Part shown: positions 25,975 to 38,026 of the stretch, piece after piece | Position numbering within the stretch: the stretch's first letter is position 1 | Layout: each line of letters starts with the position of its first letter | Assembly (NCBI GenBank): GCA_936440205.1 | Contig: OW387140.1 | Coordinates: forward strand, 29,385,659-29,449,658 | Length of the DNA: 64,000 bases | Direction of reading: 5' to 3' | Source: Lepidonotus clava | Lineage: Eukaryota > Annelida > Polychaeta > Phyllodocida > Polynoidae | Position numbers and translations under genes: made by a program | Notes under the pieces: generated by a model | Databases searched by the model: none | Told to the model about the DNA's origin: nothing | Seen by the model: only the letters and a program-made list of their open reading frames with translations

Positions 25975-26640
25975 GGCATAATTGTGGGAGGTTGGATGCA
26001 TCATAGGCAACTTGAGTCCATCATAGGCACATCTGGGAGGCTATTAAGTGGATCTTTAAGGCACACCTGTAGTACATCTTAGGCATTTACCAGGGGAATC
26101 CTTCTGGGATCTTAGTGGTTTTATATAGAACATAGGCCACAGGGTCTATGAATTTTGAGGCACATCTTAAGGGCATCTTATTGGCATCTTGGGTGGTCCT
26201 TTGGGGAATCTTAGGCACATCTTGGCACATCTCAAAGAGATTTTAAATGCATCTTAAAGGGGATATTTATGGGATTTAAGGGGCATCCTAATGTTATCTC
26301 AAGTGCATCTTAGGCATATCCAAGGGGATCTTAGGACCATCATACATTTTAGGTGCATATCTTAAGGGGATCCATTTTGGGATCTTAGGTGCATCTTTTA
26401 GAGAGATCTTTGTGGTTCTTAGGGTGGATCTTTGTGAAATTCTTAGGGCATTTTGCAGGATCTGTTTTATGATCTTTAGGGCATCTCTGGGAGATCTTTG
26501 TGGGATCTAAGGGTGCATCTTTGTGGAATCTCAAGTGCAACTTGGGCAAATTTTATGGGAATCTTTATGTGATCTTAGGTGCATCATTGAAACATCTTAG
26601 GTGCATCATAGGGAATTATTATTGAATTTTGTTGCCATTC
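25975..26640. repeat. Degenerate ATCTTAGGTGCATCTT minisatellite
   Basis: Variants of GGGATCTTAGGTGCATCTT recur roughly every 20-30 bp for about 650 bp with heavy decay, indicating an old array. A second patch (27226-27340) lies beyond the MITE at 26649-27009, next to the right arm. Confidence 0.7.
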
Positions 26641-26648
26641 AGGAGGTA

Positions 26649-27009
26649 TTAACTCTTTCAAGACACCACAAATTTTTTAAGTATTACCTAATGGACACCA
26701 AAAAACTGAGGGAATTAGCCCAAAAGACGGCACTGATTCCATAATGTTTTAAATTAGACCAATAAGAAGCTAAAACATGAATATAAATAATTATTTCTCA
26801 AATGGCAATTCTTAAATAAATTATAAGATGGTTCATTTCAGTTTTTATAAATAGAAAAAAAAGTTTTTATATATATATATATCAAGCATCAAATTAACAA
26901 TTCTGACATATTTGCTATGTATCTCTCAGGCATCTGGCGTGATGCCTGAGAGATACAGGTGTCAAGAGGTGGTGATGCTTGAGAGATACTGGCGTCCTTA
27001 AAGGGTTAA
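26649..27009. mobile_element. TTAA MITE, second family, 361 bp
   Basis: TTAA lies at 26649-26652 and 27006-27009. The termini CTCTTTCAAGACACC and GGCGTCCTTAAAGGG are imperfect inverted repeats. The interior contains a TA run (26869-26882) and a perfect 16-bp hairpin near the right end. It is non-coding. It shares the TTAA target and CTTT-type tips with the other MITE family but not its interior, so it is probably a different piggyBac-like family. Confidence 0.7.
26918..26957. repeat. Perfect 16-bp hairpin inside the MITE
   Basis: TGTATCTCTCAGGCAT and its exact complement flank the 8-nt loop CTGGCGTG. A third, diverged copy (GATGCTTGAGAGATAC) follows at about 26973-26988. These may be subterminal repeats used by the mobilising transposase. 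Confidence 0.85.
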
Positions 27010-27225
27010 ATATCCAGAAATTAGGGAGGATATTTCCAAATTTTTAGTTCAGAAACTAAAAAAGTGGAACAGGAAATGTACAGCTATGGTTTAAATGGAT
27101 TAGAAACAACAGATGTATACATTGAAAAGCAGAACTGGTGACTTGGGTTGAGAAAAAAACTCATGTTCATACTGAACTGGTAAAAATCTGGAAATCCCGA
27201 AAAAATAAATGGAAAATGATATCTC

Positions 27226-27340
27226 TGATCTTAGGCACATCTTCTGCATCCCAGAAAAATCTTAGATGCATCTCAGGTGAATCTTTCTGGGATCATAGGG
27301 TGGTCATAGGCAAATCTTATATGCACCTTATGGGTAAGTT
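27226..27340. repeat. Second patch of the ATCTTAGG minisatellite
   Basis: Same motif family as 25975-26640 (GATCTTAGGCACATCTT and similar), ending within a few bases of the right arm of the large inverted repeat. Confidence 0.6.
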
Positions 27341-27343
27341 AAT

Positions 27344-29327
27344 GACTGCTCACTGTTATTGTCAAAACAGCATCAGCTGATGTCAACATGGCGTGGTCCT
27401 GGTTGATACGGTGGTCTCAATCCTCCACATTTCAACCCTTTGTACACCTTTAAATCAGCATTGACAGGCATTATGGAGGATATATTATGGATTATTGATA
27501 TTTAGAGTTGGTCAAGGTCAATATGAAATGAAGAATTATGTCAATATTCATGATCAGCATTGACAGCGAGGTTAGAACTCTCCGCATGTCAACATGGATG
27601 ATGGCGGGAGGACCGCACCAGCATCATGGTCATAAATCTTTTTGTTTCTTGTTTCGCCAATAACTCCTTTCCTAGTCTGCATATTTAATCTATTTGATGT
27701 TATGTGCTCAAAATAAAAATGAATAGGCCGGAGTTTTTCGGTTTTATAACCATATGTGAATCTATAAGATCTACCTGGAACCTTGTGATGACTATCCTTC
27801 AGGCCTGTTTCTTGAGACTATAGATGAGATCTGTACACCTTATAGATGTCATACATTGTAATTCTTGGACTTGAAAAGCTTGTACTCCGGGTTGCTATGT
27901 TGAAAGAAATAAAAGGAAAACGGAATTATGATCAATTTTGAGGTCATCTTTGGTTTCTATGCCAATAGGATAACCAAGACAACCCATTTCAGTCCTCTTA
28001 TGCCATAAAATGTTTTGAGTGCATCAATTTGACATGACATTTGTGTTTCTATCTCATATATTAAGACAGATATAGCCCAAATATTGATGAATCTTAGCTA
28101 ACCTGGTTTTGGGTGGTTTCCATGGAAACCAGTCATTTACTATATTTCCTAGCATGGTTTTGAAATGGTTTCATCCAAATCTTTAAGGAAGAGCATTTAC
28201 CCCTATGATGAGATAGTTGTTGGTTGGTTATACCTTAAATTCATGGTTGCTATGGTAACAGAAACAGGAGGGAAACCTGAAATTATGGTAAGTTTTGAGG
28301 TTATTTATGGTTACCATGGCAACTGAGTATCCATGACAACCAATTTCAATATATAATTCAATAGAACTTTCAGAGTGCTTTAATTTGATGTTTTACTTGT
28401 GCTTCTATCTTGAATATTAAGGAAGATATGGCCATTTTAGTCTTTGTTTTAAGAAACCCTTATTTTTTAGAGGCGGTTGCCATGGAAACTAGTCATTTAT
28501 TATATTCTGTGCTCGAGATATTTCAGTACAAACCCCAAATATACACACGAGAGACTAATACACTTCAGATAAGATAGACTGTACTCTGTTATACCTTAAA
28601 ATATATGTTCTTGGTTGCCATGGTAACGGGAATGAGAGAAAAAGTGAAAAAAATGGTCATTTTTGAGGTTATTTTGGGTTACCATGGCAACCGAGTGACA
28701 GAAACAACCAATTTCAGTTTCATATCCAATGTAACTCTCAGAGTGCATCAATTTGACATATCATTTGTGTTTCTATCTTGTATATTAAGGAAGATACTGC
28801 CCAAATACTGTTAAATTTGAAATAACATGAATTTTGAGTTGTTTCCATGGAAACCAGTCATTTACTGCATTCCATATCATTGTTTTGACAAAAATCACTC
28901 GTTTCCATGTAGAGGGGATATGTACTGTTGAGATAAGATACGCTGTTTCGTGATAAACCCATATTTACGGTTGCCATGGTAACAAGAAGAGAAGAGAAAC
29001 TGAAATTACGTTCAATTTTGGAGTTATTTCTTGTAACCATGGCAACCTAGTAACCAAGACAACCCATTTCAGCCTTCTATCCCATAGAACTCTAGGAATG
29101 CTTAATTTTGATATCTCATTTGTGCTTCTACCTTGAAAATTAAGGAAGATATATAAAAAATAGTGTTGATTTCAGAATTACCTGATTTTTGGGTGGTTGC
29201 CATGGAAACCAGTGATTTACGATATGCTGGGACGCACTTTTTTTAGTACAAACTATCAGGCAGGTTGCGGGACATGGTGCTCAAATGGAAAAACTTGGTT
29301 TTAGCTTGTTATACCTCCGGTTGGGGT
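27344..29327 (-). repeat. Right arm of the 8-kb inverted repeat
   Basis: Reverse-complement copy of 21310-23642, 1984 bp. Each left-arm site maps to its expected partner: the GTTTCCATGGAAAC at 22508 corresponds to 28116-28129, for example. Around 27450 it carries an uninterrupted GATTTAAAGGTG where the left arm has the 353-bp MITE. Near its outer end a ~46-bp block (about 29258-29304) is unrelated to the same-length block in the left arm, although both flanks match. Frames at 28605-28814 and 28858-29040 are satellite translations. Confidence 0.9.
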
Positions 29328-29414
29328 CAACTCCCAAAAAGCCTCCTTGGCCGCAGTACTATTAGGAATAACCAAATTCCCCTCTATGATAAAAATCGCC
29401 CAGTGTAATACAGC

Positions 29415-29534
29415 CTGTATTCCACATGCCGATTTTGAAAATCTGCAGGGGGAATAAAGGTCAAATATTGAAATGTCATATAAAATCAAACAAATGCAAA
29501 ATCAGCAGCATCAAAATCGTTATGTGGAATACAG
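29415..29534. repeat. Imperfect inverted repeat, possible tiny MITE
   Basis: A 24-bp segment starting CTGTATTCCACAT at 29415-29438 returns inverted at 29511-29534 with two mismatches, giving a 72-bp loop. It sits about 90 bp outside the large right arm. No target duplication is obvious. Confidence 0.5.
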
Positions 29535-32500
29535 CCTTTAGGCTCAGAGCCTATCATGTGTAAGCACGCATACCTTTGGACACGTGGCAAGACGGATGGG
29601 TGACTTTATCGGATCTGGAGCAGACAGTCAATGAGGAAATTGAAAGTTGACTCCACCCAAAGCTCATATAAATGGGTATGTAATGCCTGCTTAGTTATCC
29701 TTGATATGGCCTGAGGGAACGTGTGGTGTCCGAGTGGGTGTGTACAGATGGTGTACGGTGTAATTAATGTGACAGTAGGTTCTGTCTTGAATTAGGATCA
29801 TGTGAAATTTTACAACATTCAACTTAAAGATGAAAAGAAAGGTCATTTTCTTATTGAAAAAATAATTGCTAGACCCTGGCTTTTGGATATGTAGAGTGAA
29901 AAGTTTATGGAATTGATTTCACAGGTTATTATTTCCATGATATCTGTTTTGAAGCAAGACAGCCAGAACAAGCGAAAGATAACTTTGCGCGTAAAAGCTT
30001 TATTTAGACCTAATAATGTCCTGCCTGAGGTAGGAATTAAGGCTGATTAGATAACAATGTCTTATTTAAACATTGTATTGCTTTCTGTAAGCCTGCCACT
30101 GGGTGTTTTCCTATACGTTTTTCTTTCAACAGGTCACTTGTGCAGTTAACGTTGCATCGGAATGCACAAATAGGGAGAATTTGATGTTCATGTATTATAA
30201 TTATAATGTAGTGTGGCTAAGACGGAGATATAAGAAATATGTAGTATCAGTGAATACGAAAATGGTCTGAATATACTTGTTCATACCGTTTTGCACCAAA
30301 TAACGCTTCTTTCAGCACATTCCTAAAATTATATTTTTGTTTGTATTATGGAGTGATCCATGTGAGCTAACCTCTGAACTCAAAGCACCTGAGCCCTACA
30401 CAATACATGCCTCATCGATCAGAATCCTCAGAGGAAGGCGCCTCTTTTACAAAATCAATCTGTGGATGGCAGCCCTCCGGACGTTGTTTTGAAGGGAAAA
30501 TGGGCCCTCAATCGGTTAGTTTAGTAACAGGAAAAAGAGGGGATGTTTACGATGTAAAATATGTTTAAAACATAAACAGATGAAGTCCACATGCGATGTA
30601 GAGCGAATGAAATTGTCACATAGCAACAGGTACCAGTTATTACTTATTATTCCCTATATATAGGGAATGCCAGTTATATCATTGACTCTTGCTGTCATTA
30701 TTAAACTAAGTGGCATTCACAGCGCTGGCTGATTCCGATTCCGATTCTGATTCCAAGTATGATTCCGGTTCTAGTTTTGCATATCACAGGATGACAGACA
30801 CATTAAGCATTTGAATAAAAGGAACCATGAAATTATCTTTTCTCTAGGAATTGAAGAACGTTGACGAGGGAAATAAACAGCATAGAATATAAATAACATA
30901 GTTCATGACAAAGGCATGTAAAACTATCCTAGGCACTGATAACTGGTACAGACATCCAAACTTTTTTTCTAAGATGTCGCCAAATGCTCAAGAGCATGCC
31001 ACATATCCATATTCTAGTTTTAATGGAAAGTTGAGATGCAAGTTGTCTTTTTTAAAACAATAGGGATTTGTTTGTGGCACAATATAAGCTCACTATTACT
31101 CATCCTTGAGTATCTAACCATGAATCAGGTAAGTGATATTTAAAAACGTAGTAACGGACAGTGGTTTAATTATCCATCACTCAAATATCATATTAGCTAT
31201 AACTGAAGAAGATTTCATCTAATCTTAATTCAACCACTGATGGATAGAATATGTAAACTGCAATGGCAATAATGGAATCTAAGTCCGACTGCAATTTTGT
31301 GTAGGTTCCTCGCTATCAGTGACAATTGATTTTGATTTGTTTCCTGGAATCTGGTGCAAGGAGTAATGCATTACCACAGAAGATTATTTACTAGAAATCT
31401 TGAGAAACTGACTGTCATATTTTCACTACTCTCAACAATGATATACAACGTACAATGGAATTAACACAGTACATTATAAAGTACATCTGGGGGCGATTAG
31501 GTATGTAGAGATCAAGGGGGTGGGGTGTGAATATTTTGAAAATAAATGTACGTCAAATTCCTGTACAAATCCAATTGGTACTTTAGTCCAAAGGGGGGTG
31601 GAATCTGAATGTTGTTAAATGTACATACGTACGTGGCTTAATCCAACTGTTATGTGTAGTCTCACACAAAGCCAATAAGAAAGCTGTTGATGTCAAGTTG
31701 GTTCATATCAAACTGGTCGTTTTTATGTAAGAAAGACGAGTAAGGCAAAGACTAAAGTACCTATTCTTCCCACAACAGCGCGACAGTGGTAAATGTGGCT
31801 GGCGAATTTTCATTAAGATAAGGCGCCTTTGGGATGGGAAAATAATGTCGGCAGGTCATTCCTATTCAGACCATGTAAGGGCAGTACAGAGCCCAGTAAC
31901 TTCCAATCTACTGGGCCCTTCAGTTCAGAGCCAGGGCCAGTGGGCAGGGGTGAGAAATACGAGCACAGCTCCACGTCCGTTCAGCATACCGCACACACTA
32001 TACAAATCGACAGGTCCCATGGCCCTTTCCACCCGATAAGTCATAGCAGTGCACCAAAAACACTGGCCACTCAAGGATATCTTTACATTGACAATCCACT
32101 TTCTGCTGGCCTGGGACAATGATCATCTGGCAGAGAGGGGCGTTTGATCTCCGGTTACTATGGGGAACCGATCGTAGATTGTAAATACTATACTGGGAGT
32201 TGGCGAAATACGCCAGCGTTGTTCACCAAATTATTTCATTGATGGAGCATACATTTTTCTTCGACAGAAAGAAGGAACCCACGCAAAACTATTCAACCAT
32301 ATTCTCTCCTAATGCAATCATGTTTCGAAGAAGGATGTTTATCAAAATATGTATACAGAGTACACCATACATAATAATATCATAGGCATAACTCTGAGAT
32401 GGTTTTACTACTAAGGAAAGCGAAGAATTATACAATATCTAACATCTTTCAATAACAAACCATAATTTTAAAAATACCCCCAGAAGCATTTTGTAATTCC

Positions 32501-35500
32501 AAAGAAATCAACACTTTTCATCCGGCACCCAATAGATCTGAAGCATTGGCCTGGGATCCACCCCCTGTGGGAGTGATAATTTATTCCAGGGTGAGTGGCG
32601 CTCTACCCCTGTCGGACGTATAATGGGGGCGGCGATCGGCCTTACAGATTGTTGTCTCCGGAAGGCGACTAGTGATTCTTCACACGGCCCCCTAACTCGG
32701 ACTTATGTACCTGGCAGTGGTAGAGGGTGGGAAGTGCTTCGATTGCCTGCGCCACAGTCCGGATTGTGTATACTACTTAGTCAATCCGAGGTGCAGTGAG
32801 GAGGTAGAGGTGTTCAATGCGCACGATACCTCGGTTGTATCGGTGGGATTCTATATACCCGTCCTCTTTAGTTAAGATACAGATAAAGTTGTGAATACAA
32901 TTGAGAGAAACAACAAATTACTACCATTGAATGGGTATACAAAGTATGAAATGTTCTAACAGATTATGGGCCTCCCATTATAAACATAGGCATTATGAAC
33001 TTACGCACATTTTCAAACATTTCAGACCCCACAAGGGGCGTATGTACATGTACTTAAAGGAAGCTTAATGCACCTTAACTAATCAGTATCATGCATTATG
33101 TACATTTATTGTTTACTTTTTCCTCTATCGTATCGTCGGAAGACAAGGGGAAAACCTGAATGATGAGGTTTGATGAGAGAAAACAACGAAAATATCATAC
33201 TTGGGATGTGATTGCTTTTTTGATTGTATGACCATTTCCCCTGACACATACTGTAACCACGATAAAGACGTTGTATAGCTAAGGTGATATACGACTGCAT
33301 TCTTCCTGGGATTCAAAACAGTCATCTCATTTACAAAGACATAAAGGTACATAATCTTTAATAAAGGTACATAGTCTTTAATAATGAACTAATCACATAG
33401 TTATGAATCTTGTTACATGATATTGTTTTTGAAGGTGCGCAGAGGGAAATTCTATACAAACAGTCTAGCAGTTTGATAAACAAATAAAGAAAAGAGAGCA
33501 AGAACATCACATATGCCTATTTACCACGGAAGCCAGCTTGGCGTTCCTGCTAGAGGATAGGCCAAATAGGCCGGATAAAGCCTAGACTGGTTCAGGTGTA
33601 AGATAACCGGAAATTGCCGAGGTCCTTGCAGACCAATCCATTTGGATTCAGAGTTTTCTGTGAGTCACGTAAACCTCCAGTATCGACAAGTTGCCGTTAA
33701 CACCGCCACTAACGTATATAAATAACCAGACCACACTCCGCGTCCCTTCCTGTTGATACAAGCCAATCAGTTTTTAAGGAGAAAAAAATCTGTGGTTGCA
33801 TCCCTGAATGTGCTTCATTTCGACTCTCTAAACCAATGAGAGTTTGCGCACTTAAACACGTGATCCGCCTCATTTCCATATCATGTGGTGTGGAACCCTC
33901 TTACTGAGAAAGAGTCAGACTTACCGCGGAAGCGGAAATGGAAAGGAATGGTGGCGTCTCAGGCGTCCTGCAGGGATAGTGGTATAGGTGGATTAATTAG
34001 GATATATCAGTTATATGGCTCAGCATCATGTGTTTTCTTTTAATAATGAATCGAAACGGTGTAAGAGCTAGCTTGCGATTTGTTTGCCCTCACTTTCCGT
34101 GAACGTTGGCTGAATGAGACGCTGTAACAAATACAATGAATGCGTGTTACTGTTCACATTTGTATTGCCTTTTATGAGTTGCTTATAGGTGTATTCAAAT
34201 AGTAAAAGGATAGTGGTCAACCAATGTCAAAGAAACGAAATGAATGGTTAAGTCAAGTCTATCAAACAATCAGATATGTATAGAATAAAGGGTAGCTCTC
34301 AATATAGTTATGAACCATTTCCAATTACTTAATGTAGATATTGACGGATAAATAATACATTTTGTACTTTCCCACTGACTAAACAATTATTCTGCTGTGT
34401 GACTAGTTGACCACCAGCAACTAGACCCCGGATTATTCGTCTGGCCGCAGACGTCTATACGTGTTGCACATGCATACCAGTCATATATTGTAGTGAGCAA
34501 TTGTTCCTGAGATGGATCGCGACAGGGCTATTCATAATGTATCAATCCTCACAGCTGGGTTAAGCCGGCACCCATTTCTACAAAGGTCAGACAAAGTGAC
34601 TGAAGGAATAGGGTGGCAGGAGCAGCAGGGGGTATAAATGGCTTTGATATAAAGGTGAATGATGGAGGTGGGGGGTCAATGGCAATAGCTTCACGCTTCA
34701 TTGGTTTCCGCGCGTGGAATTGATGTTACGTGAATATCCTAATTCCGTACATATGATGCAACCAGTCCAATGGGGGTGGACCGCCACAGTGGAGAGCATT
34801 ACCATACAATGGTGCGATATGCGCAAGGGGAAGAATGTGGGGCTATGTATAATAGGTGTCTGGCATGTGGGCTTTTAGTTTTGAGAGTTGCATTATATCT
34901 ATTTATATCATTTATATGTCAAGTCCTTAATACTTAGCCGTATCAATTCTCTATCACCTGACGTCTGGAAGAACATGTAAGCAGCATGAAGACATAAACA
35001 ACATTCAAAATTCAAGGGAAAAACAAGAAATAGAATCTGACGTCCTTTACAAGAGGATGGATGTCGACAGGGTATATAATAATTATAATGTTATACTGAT
35101 CTATAGATGAAGAATTAGTCCAAAATTTGGCTTTAGTTGGATGATTTATTTCTTATTTATTTCTCTTATTTGCCTGAGAAAACCATAGTCGGAAAAACAT
35201 AAATGCAGAAATGTCATCATGAGAATGAAAATTCGTTACATTGTGGCTTTTCACCCACTAGCAACAGGCCTGGGATCCCTAGCTGCTTCAAAATCAATCT
35301 AATTACTCGCTTTCTTTATTATCGAATTACACGGCCTCAATTAGGCATAGATAATACAATATTGTCTTGCATACTTGCTCCAGTAAAAACACTTTTTAGC
35401 AGTTCCTACTTAGAAAACGTTGGGAGAACTGACGTGGACGTAGACAACCACTCCAAGGTGTTTTTATGACGGGCACGCATAATGGAAAAAGGCCGTGAAA

Positions 35501-37274
35501 CTTGTTTTTCTCTGTCTGGACTTGACATAAATGCCCTGGTGGCCACGTTTTCCATTATAGGTTTTTGCTTTAGCACTTCATTTTTGTCTAACTAGCAGGG
35601 ATTTGAAATTGGGCGCAGGCAAAGCTAACGTGTTAATCGTAATGCGTAAAAACTTGTACGTTGGCCGATTATCCTCAACCTAGATTTAATGTTTAATGCA
35701 GTGATTCGCGATTAAAAGATATGAAGGACATAATTTTAATGGAGCAAAATATCCGTTTTGATGGAGCAAAATACGAGAGTGATTGAACGATGGTTTTTAA
35801 ATTAAAGTAGTTTGAACATAATTTTTACACATTTAATAATCAGTGATATTAGGTAGAAATGCGATTTAACTGACAGGATTTCCCCTTTATGCTATACCAA
35901 ATAATCTATAACGATTGATTGCTCTACTTAGAATTATTGTAAAGTCAGACAAGTAAATGAACAATAGTTGTCTTAAATTCACGGGAAGTCTTCCCCTCAA
36001 CCTCCGCGCAGTTGGTAACCCGTTCACCCGTTGCCTCTTGTGTCAATTGCTGCCTGCCGAAAGACTCCCTGGGTTTCTCGTATCTCGTATCGCGGTTGTG
36101 GTGTTATCTACGAGGGTCATGTCATCAGTGTTACACCATTAATTTTTTACGATATTTAATTCTGAGACCACAGATTGTAATACGAAATGCCACAGAAAGA
36201 GTTACGAAAGCCAACGTTTCCAAATTTAAACACAATTCGAAGCACACAAAATTTAACAATTTCACATTTCACTATGCTTTCAAATTGCAAACATTATCAA
36301 CGAAATAGACAGGTGCGCCCAACTAAACATTACAGTAATGCAAAACAACTCCTCTAAAGATTGGTCTTCATAGAAAGAAAGACATCCTGCAGTCATAGGA
36401 AAGGTCACACGCAACAGAAGACGACTGACAAGATTGATTTTAATTACATGCTGCCAATCCGATTGAGACTTGTTGCTTATTAATTTTGTGGTTTGCCACC
36501 TAAAGACTACTTTGCTTTGTGTCTTTAAGATGTGTGTGGTTGTATAGAAAACAGTTTGGATATCATTTTCACTGTCATCGTAGTAATCAGTATTTGTAAC
36601 AAAGGTATTATTTTTTCGCATTTTCCAATTTGAATAATTGAATAAGCAAGCAAAATATATCCACTCATTACCATACTACCAACTGTATCTTGTTTAAAGG
36701 TAATATAAATGCACAGATAATGAATGCAACAGAACAGGATCTCGGTTCTAACAATCAATCTTGTAGATGCTCAATGTAAGTTAAAATCAATTCAAATTAC
36801 TATCATAGTGTCTCACAATTTCTGATTGATCCAGCTCAGGTCGATGAGAAGTACACTCATTTTAGGTACCACCTTCTACTTAAAAAATAACCTAGAAATC
36901 ACCTATAACAAAGATGTTGAAGCAAACATTTCCAATGAAGAATTAGCTCCTTCGCTGGTGGTGCCAATTCTACTCGGATGTTTTTCATGTGTAAAGGTGG
37001 CTGTGTCTGGTTTCGCAGCATGAGACGACGACGATGGGCCGGGGGTGAGGGAGTTCGTTGAGGATCAATAGCAGATAGCATTTCTTCCTGGGGAACACCT
37101 GGAGCAGAAATAGGCTGAGGTCTTCAGCCCTGAATTATAAAGGTACTCGGAGTTTGTCCGGACATACTCTTAAAAACTGTTTCTGTAAAAAGTGTTTTAA
37201 AATTCAAATTCCGTACAGTATCTATAGGGTCTACCTTCCAAAGCTTTAAACACATTTAGCTAGATCAACTCATG
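29535..37274. other. Long non-coding stretch
   Basis: No gene recognised in about 7.7 kb. At 31519 and 31591 a GGGGTG-rich segment is imperfectly repeated at a ~73-bp period. At 33344-33383 a 20-bp unit (AAAGGTACATAATCTTTAAT) is repeated twice. At 33500-33960 a CpG-richer segment has TATATAAATA, CCAAT motifs, TGTGGTT and CACGTG and could be regulatory. Another GC-richer block lies at 32550-32830. Short frames here match nothing known to me. Confidence 0.35.
30731..30766. repeat. (GATTCC)n short tandem repeat
   Basis: GATTCCGATTCCGATTCTGA continues as GATTCC-like hexamers with interruptions for about 36 bp. Confidence 0.75.
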
Positions 37275-37278
37275 AAAA
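37275..37278 (-). terminator. Pol III T-run for tRNA-Phe
   Basis: TTTT on the minus strand begins 4 nt after the tRNA's last base, the usual RNA polymerase III stop signal. Confidence 0.75.
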
Positions 37279-37281
37279 CGA

Positions 37282-37354
37282 TGCCCAGACCCGGGATCGA
37301 ACCGGGGACCTTTAGATCTTCAGTCTAACGCTCTCCCAACTGAGCTATCTAGGC
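37282..37354 (-). tRNA. tRNA-Phe-GAA: tRNA-Phe (anticodon GAA)
   Basis: This 73-nt gene has no intron and no encoded CCA. On the minus strand the acceptor stem is GCCTAGA/TCTGGGC (one U4-G69 wobble), the D stem GCTC/GAGC, the anticodon stem TTAGA/TCTAA around CTGAAGA, the variable loop AGGTC, and the T stem CCCGG/CCGGG around TTCGATC. The discriminator is A73. The GAA anticodon is at 37319-37321. The D arm, anticodon arm and T arm match the standard animal tRNA-Phe. The acceptor stem differs from the usual GCCGAAA at positions 4 and 6, with the opposite strand adjusted so pairing is kept. A box (TAGCTCAGTTGGGA) and B box (GGTTCGATCCC) are intact and a T-run follows, so it looks functional. 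Confidence 0.97.
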
Positions 37355-37629
37355 ACCTGAAAGTATATCGGATTTGTATTCCAAAAACGAGATGATTGGA
37401 TTCTCTGTATTGGTTATACATATTAGATTCTTTGGACATCAAAATTTGATCCCTTTTCCGACAGCATATGAATAGAGATAATAAAAAGCAGAAACAGATA
37501 CATTTAAACGCCTAAACAGATACCTTGTAAGTTGTAGGTAGCCTACTTTTTGTGATGAATGTCCATTCATCAGTGTCAGAATCAGGTATCGAAAAGTAAT
37601 GAACTAATAGGTTATAGAAGTATATTTTA

Positions 37630-37760
37630 TGTAAGGGCCCGAAAACCCGAAAACAATGTAAACCAGATGTGACGTCAGTATGATCACGTGACTTGAGATG
37701 GCCAATCAGAGCCAAATATAAGGGTATAAAAAGGGGCAGTGAAACCCGGAATAAACAGTT
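37630..37760 (+). promoter_or_regulatory. Compact promoter-like cluster, possibly from a solo LTR
   Basis: Within 90 bp there is a perfect CRE (TGACGTCA, 37670-37677), an E-box CACGTG (37685-37690), a CCAAT box (37702-37706), a TATA box (TATAAAAA, 37725-37732) and AATAAA at 37750-37755. A TATA box shortly before AATAAA, after a possible TGTAAGGGCCC start at 37630, is the layout of a short Gypsy-type LTR promoter. I find no second LTR, primer-binding site or retroviral protein, so if it is an LTR it is a solo or broken relic. A host promoter is the alternative. Confidence 0.35.
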
Positions 37761-38026
37761 CCTTATTGGTACTCCTTATGTTCACATGTGTCTTCTTCCA
37801 TTAGAATAGCCCTCGAAGGGTTAAGATACAAAATATGGTCGTATAATGTATAGTTCTCTAGAAAAGCGAAGTATTTAAGGTTAAGTTCACAAGTAATTGA
37901 GAGGTTAAGGAACCGAGGGCCTGAGAGCCCGAAGAACTGAAACATGGCACGAAGGACTAGATTCACCCGAGAGGCGATACGAAATAGGAAAACCGTTTAA
38001 GTACGAAAGCCTGAAATAGTCTGCGG

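Noticed and set aside
31110-31135. ATGAATCAG directly followed by GTAAGT, as in a tiny first coding exon
   Set aside because: Only three codons and one good donor. No promoter and no downstream exon continue it.
32655-32695. Resemblance to microRNA miR-7 (GGAAG, then GACTAGTGATT)
   Set aside because: miR-7 is almost invariant in bilaterians, and here the seed is broken by two extra bases. No matching opposite arm forms a precursor hairpin.
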